A DNA stretch of 30,485 nt from a virus: the IMG/VR virus record IMGVR_UViG_3300025128_000212, positions 1 to 30,485 of that record; one strand, 5' to 3'. Under the pieces are notes generated by a model, which was given only the letters and a program-made list of their open reading frames with translations, was not told the DNA's origin and searched no databases. The position numbers and the translations under genes are program-made. Of this stretch, positions 29,156 to 30,485 are shown one piece after another; position 1 is the first letter of the stretch; each line of letters begins with the position of its first letter.

Positions 29156-29987
29156 CTGAATTAATCTCTTTTACCAAATTTTGAATTTTTAAAATTTGCT
29201 CAATCTTGGTTTTGTCCAACTTTTCAGTTTTAAAGTTTTCAAGCAAATGTAGCACTTTCTGGGAAGACGTTGCCATTTCTTTATCTTCGGAAATCTCTTG
29301 CATGTTTAGTGATTCATCGAGGGCGCCCTTAAGTCGGGGAATTTCTTCATTTAAAAATATTTTTAACTGTAGCCCATTATCAGCAAAAGACATGATGTAA
29401 TTGTTTAATAGGTTCTTTTGTTCGCTCAAAAGCGAATCCCCATACGACTTATTAAACTTTTCAACAAAGGTCTTGTATACCAAATTATCAATTGGCACCA
29501 TTTCTTTCTTTTCTTCTAATTTGGGGCCGCTTTTTCTTGACATTTGACTGGCTAATCTGGTTTCCAGTAGCATTCTTTTTTTGAAAGAAACATCATTGTT
29601 GAAAATCTGTGCAATTGTTGCCAGGTCCTTGTATGCGGGGACGAAGTTTGTAAAAACGTTTTTACCCAAATTTTTATTAATTGTTGATATCAACCTAGTC
29701 TGAGCGTTAAAAATTGTATTCTTATCCAGGCTTGAGTGTTCTCGTTTAGCCTCATAGATTATTTTTTCTGCTAAAATGGACTCGATATTTTTGGCATCTG
29801 AAATGGCTTTATATAGTTCTAACTCTTTGGCCAAAATCATATCCCTATCAAAGTTCTCTCGTATAATTTTAACAATTTTTGTTTTTCTAGTTACATCTTC
29901 TTGAATTATACTTTTCGTCAATTCACGAATCAAGGCTTCGTAGAGAAAAGCGGTATTTCTTTTCTTATTGTGTTTCAACTTTGTCAT
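29148..29987 (-). CDS. Conserved helical phage protein next to the portal gene
   Basis: A 279-aa, mostly alpha-helical, Lys/Glu/Leu/Ile/Asn-rich protein. KKRNTAFLYEALIRELTKSI (8-27) is a recognisable N-terminal block of a conserved but uncharacterised protein that follows the portal gene in marine T4-like phages. A central SFKKRMLLETRLASQMSRKSG and a C-terminal coiled-coil-like helix (EKLDKTKIEQILKIQNLVKE) follow. It overlaps the end of the portal-like gene by 23 bases, and its ATG at 29987 has GGAG 7 bases upstream. In T4 this position holds the small core genes 67 and 68. A scaffold or core role is possible but unsupported by motifs. Confidence 0.65.
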   Translation of the reverse strand: MTKLKHNKKRNTAFLYEALIRELTKSIIQEDVTRKTKIVKIIRENFDRDMILAKELELYKAISDAKNIESILAEKIIYEAKREHSSLDKNTIFNAQTRLISTINKNLGKNVFTNFVPAYKDLATIAQIFNNDVSFKKRMLLETRLASQMSRKSGPKLEEKKEMVPIDNLVYKTFVEKFNKSYGDSLLSEQKNLLNNYIMSFADNGLQLKIFLNEEIPRLKGALDESLNMQEISEDKEMATSSQKVLHLLENFKTEKLDKTKIEQILKIQNLVKEINSDG

Positions 29988-30485
29988 CCTTTGACTCCAA
30001 TTCTTGTATCAGTTGTCGAACGTCACGGTTCACTTTGAAGATTTCGTTTTCTTCCACATCTTCTTTGCTATAATTAGTCTCTTTCCCTTCATAAAGACTC
30101 TTAAGACCTGTTAAAGAATCTATTTCTTGATATCCCGGGAAAACATTCTTTACAGACGGGCTAGCCTTGTAGCCGCCCCCGGATGCTTTCATAGAGCGGC
30201 GGCGTGCGCCCAGGTTTCTGGCGTCGTTTGTGACTGGTAAATACCAGTTTCCCTTGGCGCCGGGGGAATGTTGTAGCGTTTTGCCGCTGCGGGATTTGTA
30301 ATACCAATTTTTATCATCTCTCTTGGCGACCGGGGGCTCTTCTCCTCCCCCTTCGGGTGGAGCCGCGAGGAGTACATCTTCTTCTCCGCCCTCTTCGCCA
30401 CCTTCTTCGTCGACGGGCGCGCCGGGTGGGCCGGCTGCTGCTGCGGCTGCGTCTTCAGGTGGCATTGGCGGTGGGCCTGGGGGGC
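29965..30485 (-). CDS. gp20: C-terminal end of a probable portal protein, gp20-like (start beyond the window)
   Basis: The frame is open to the right edge (about 172 residues visible). An internal ATG at 30465 is not a convincing start: it lies in a continuous Pro-rich stretch (PPGPPPMPPED) that goes on upstream without a ribosome binding site. The visible part is Ala/Gly/Pro/Glu low complexity, then KNWYYKSRSGKTLQHSPGAK and GARRRSMKASGGGYKASPS, then acidic residues and helices up to LIQELESKDDKVETQ. None of this belongs to the conserved portal wing or clip, so the assignment rests on order (portal, small genes, protease, scaffold, capsid) and on my recollection of similar extended portal tails in marine T4-like phages. 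Confidence 0.5.
   Translation of the reverse strand, partial: PPGPPPMPPEDAAAAAAGPPGAPVDEEGGEEGGEEDVLLAAPPEGGGEEPPVAKRDDKNWYYKSRSGKTLQHSPGAKGNWYLPVTNDARNLGARRRSMKASGGGYKASPSVKNVFPGYQEIDSLTGLKSLYEGKETNYSKEDVEENEIFKVNRDVRQLIQELESKDDKVETQ

Noticed and set aside
1-30485. tRNA genes, CRISPR arrays, insertion sequences, integrase or attachment sites
   Set aside because: None seen: no cloverleaf-like or direct-repeat/spacer patterns in the short gaps, and no recombinase or transposase motifs besides RecA.

Overview
This window looks like a continuous segment of a T4-like contractile-tailed phage genome (Caudoviricetes, Pantevenvirales-type virion genes, most like the divergent marine/aquatic lineages). 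Every convincing gene is on the minus strand, so the transcriptional order runs from the right edge to the left edge. Genes are tightly packed (TAATG and short overlaps, AGGAG-type ribosome binding sites) and no gene-free stretch exceeds about 110 bases. No tRNA, integrase, transposase or CRISPR array is visible. The host cannot be named from the sequence.

Head block (30485 to about 20500): the C-terminal tail of a probable portal protein; two conserved proteins of unknown function (279 and 177 aa); a small membrane protein with a CPMC motif; the prohead protease (gp21-like, His82/Ser136/Asp154); a 698-aa protein with a duplicated C-terminal domain; a 147-aa probable prohead core protein; a phage-encoded ribosomal protein bS21; two small beta-rich proteins that are candidate capsid decorations; the scaffold (gp22-like, with 24-residue repeats); and the major capsid protein (gp23-like), followed by a strong intrinsic terminator.

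Neck and tail block (about 20400 to 8700): gp13-, gp14- and gp15-like neck/tail-completion proteins, a very large sheath (gp18-like), the tube (gp19-like), a gp26-like zinc-ribbon protein whose end overlaps a gp51-like segment in another frame across a run of seven T (candidate programmed frameshift), a small protein, the tape measure (gp29-like), a gp48/gp54-like baseplate tube protein and a LysM protein (gp53-like). The order 26-51-x-29-48/54 matches T4. Two large conserved virion-type proteins (1082 and 405 aa) follow.

Replication block (about 4200 to 1): a short stand-alone family A DNA polymerase domain, a tubulin/FtsZ-like GTPase whose start overlaps the polymerase gene end, then, behind its own sigma70-like promoter, a gp32-like ssDNA-binding protein, an intrinsic terminator, a RecA/UvsX recombinase, and a second similar promoter with a perfect 9-bp inverted repeat in front of a gene that leaves the window. 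The most unusual content is the tubulin-like protein embedded between replication genes of a T4-like phage, together with bS21 in the head operon, the candidate +1/-2 frameshift, and a recurring ACTAWTTA element upstream of late genes.
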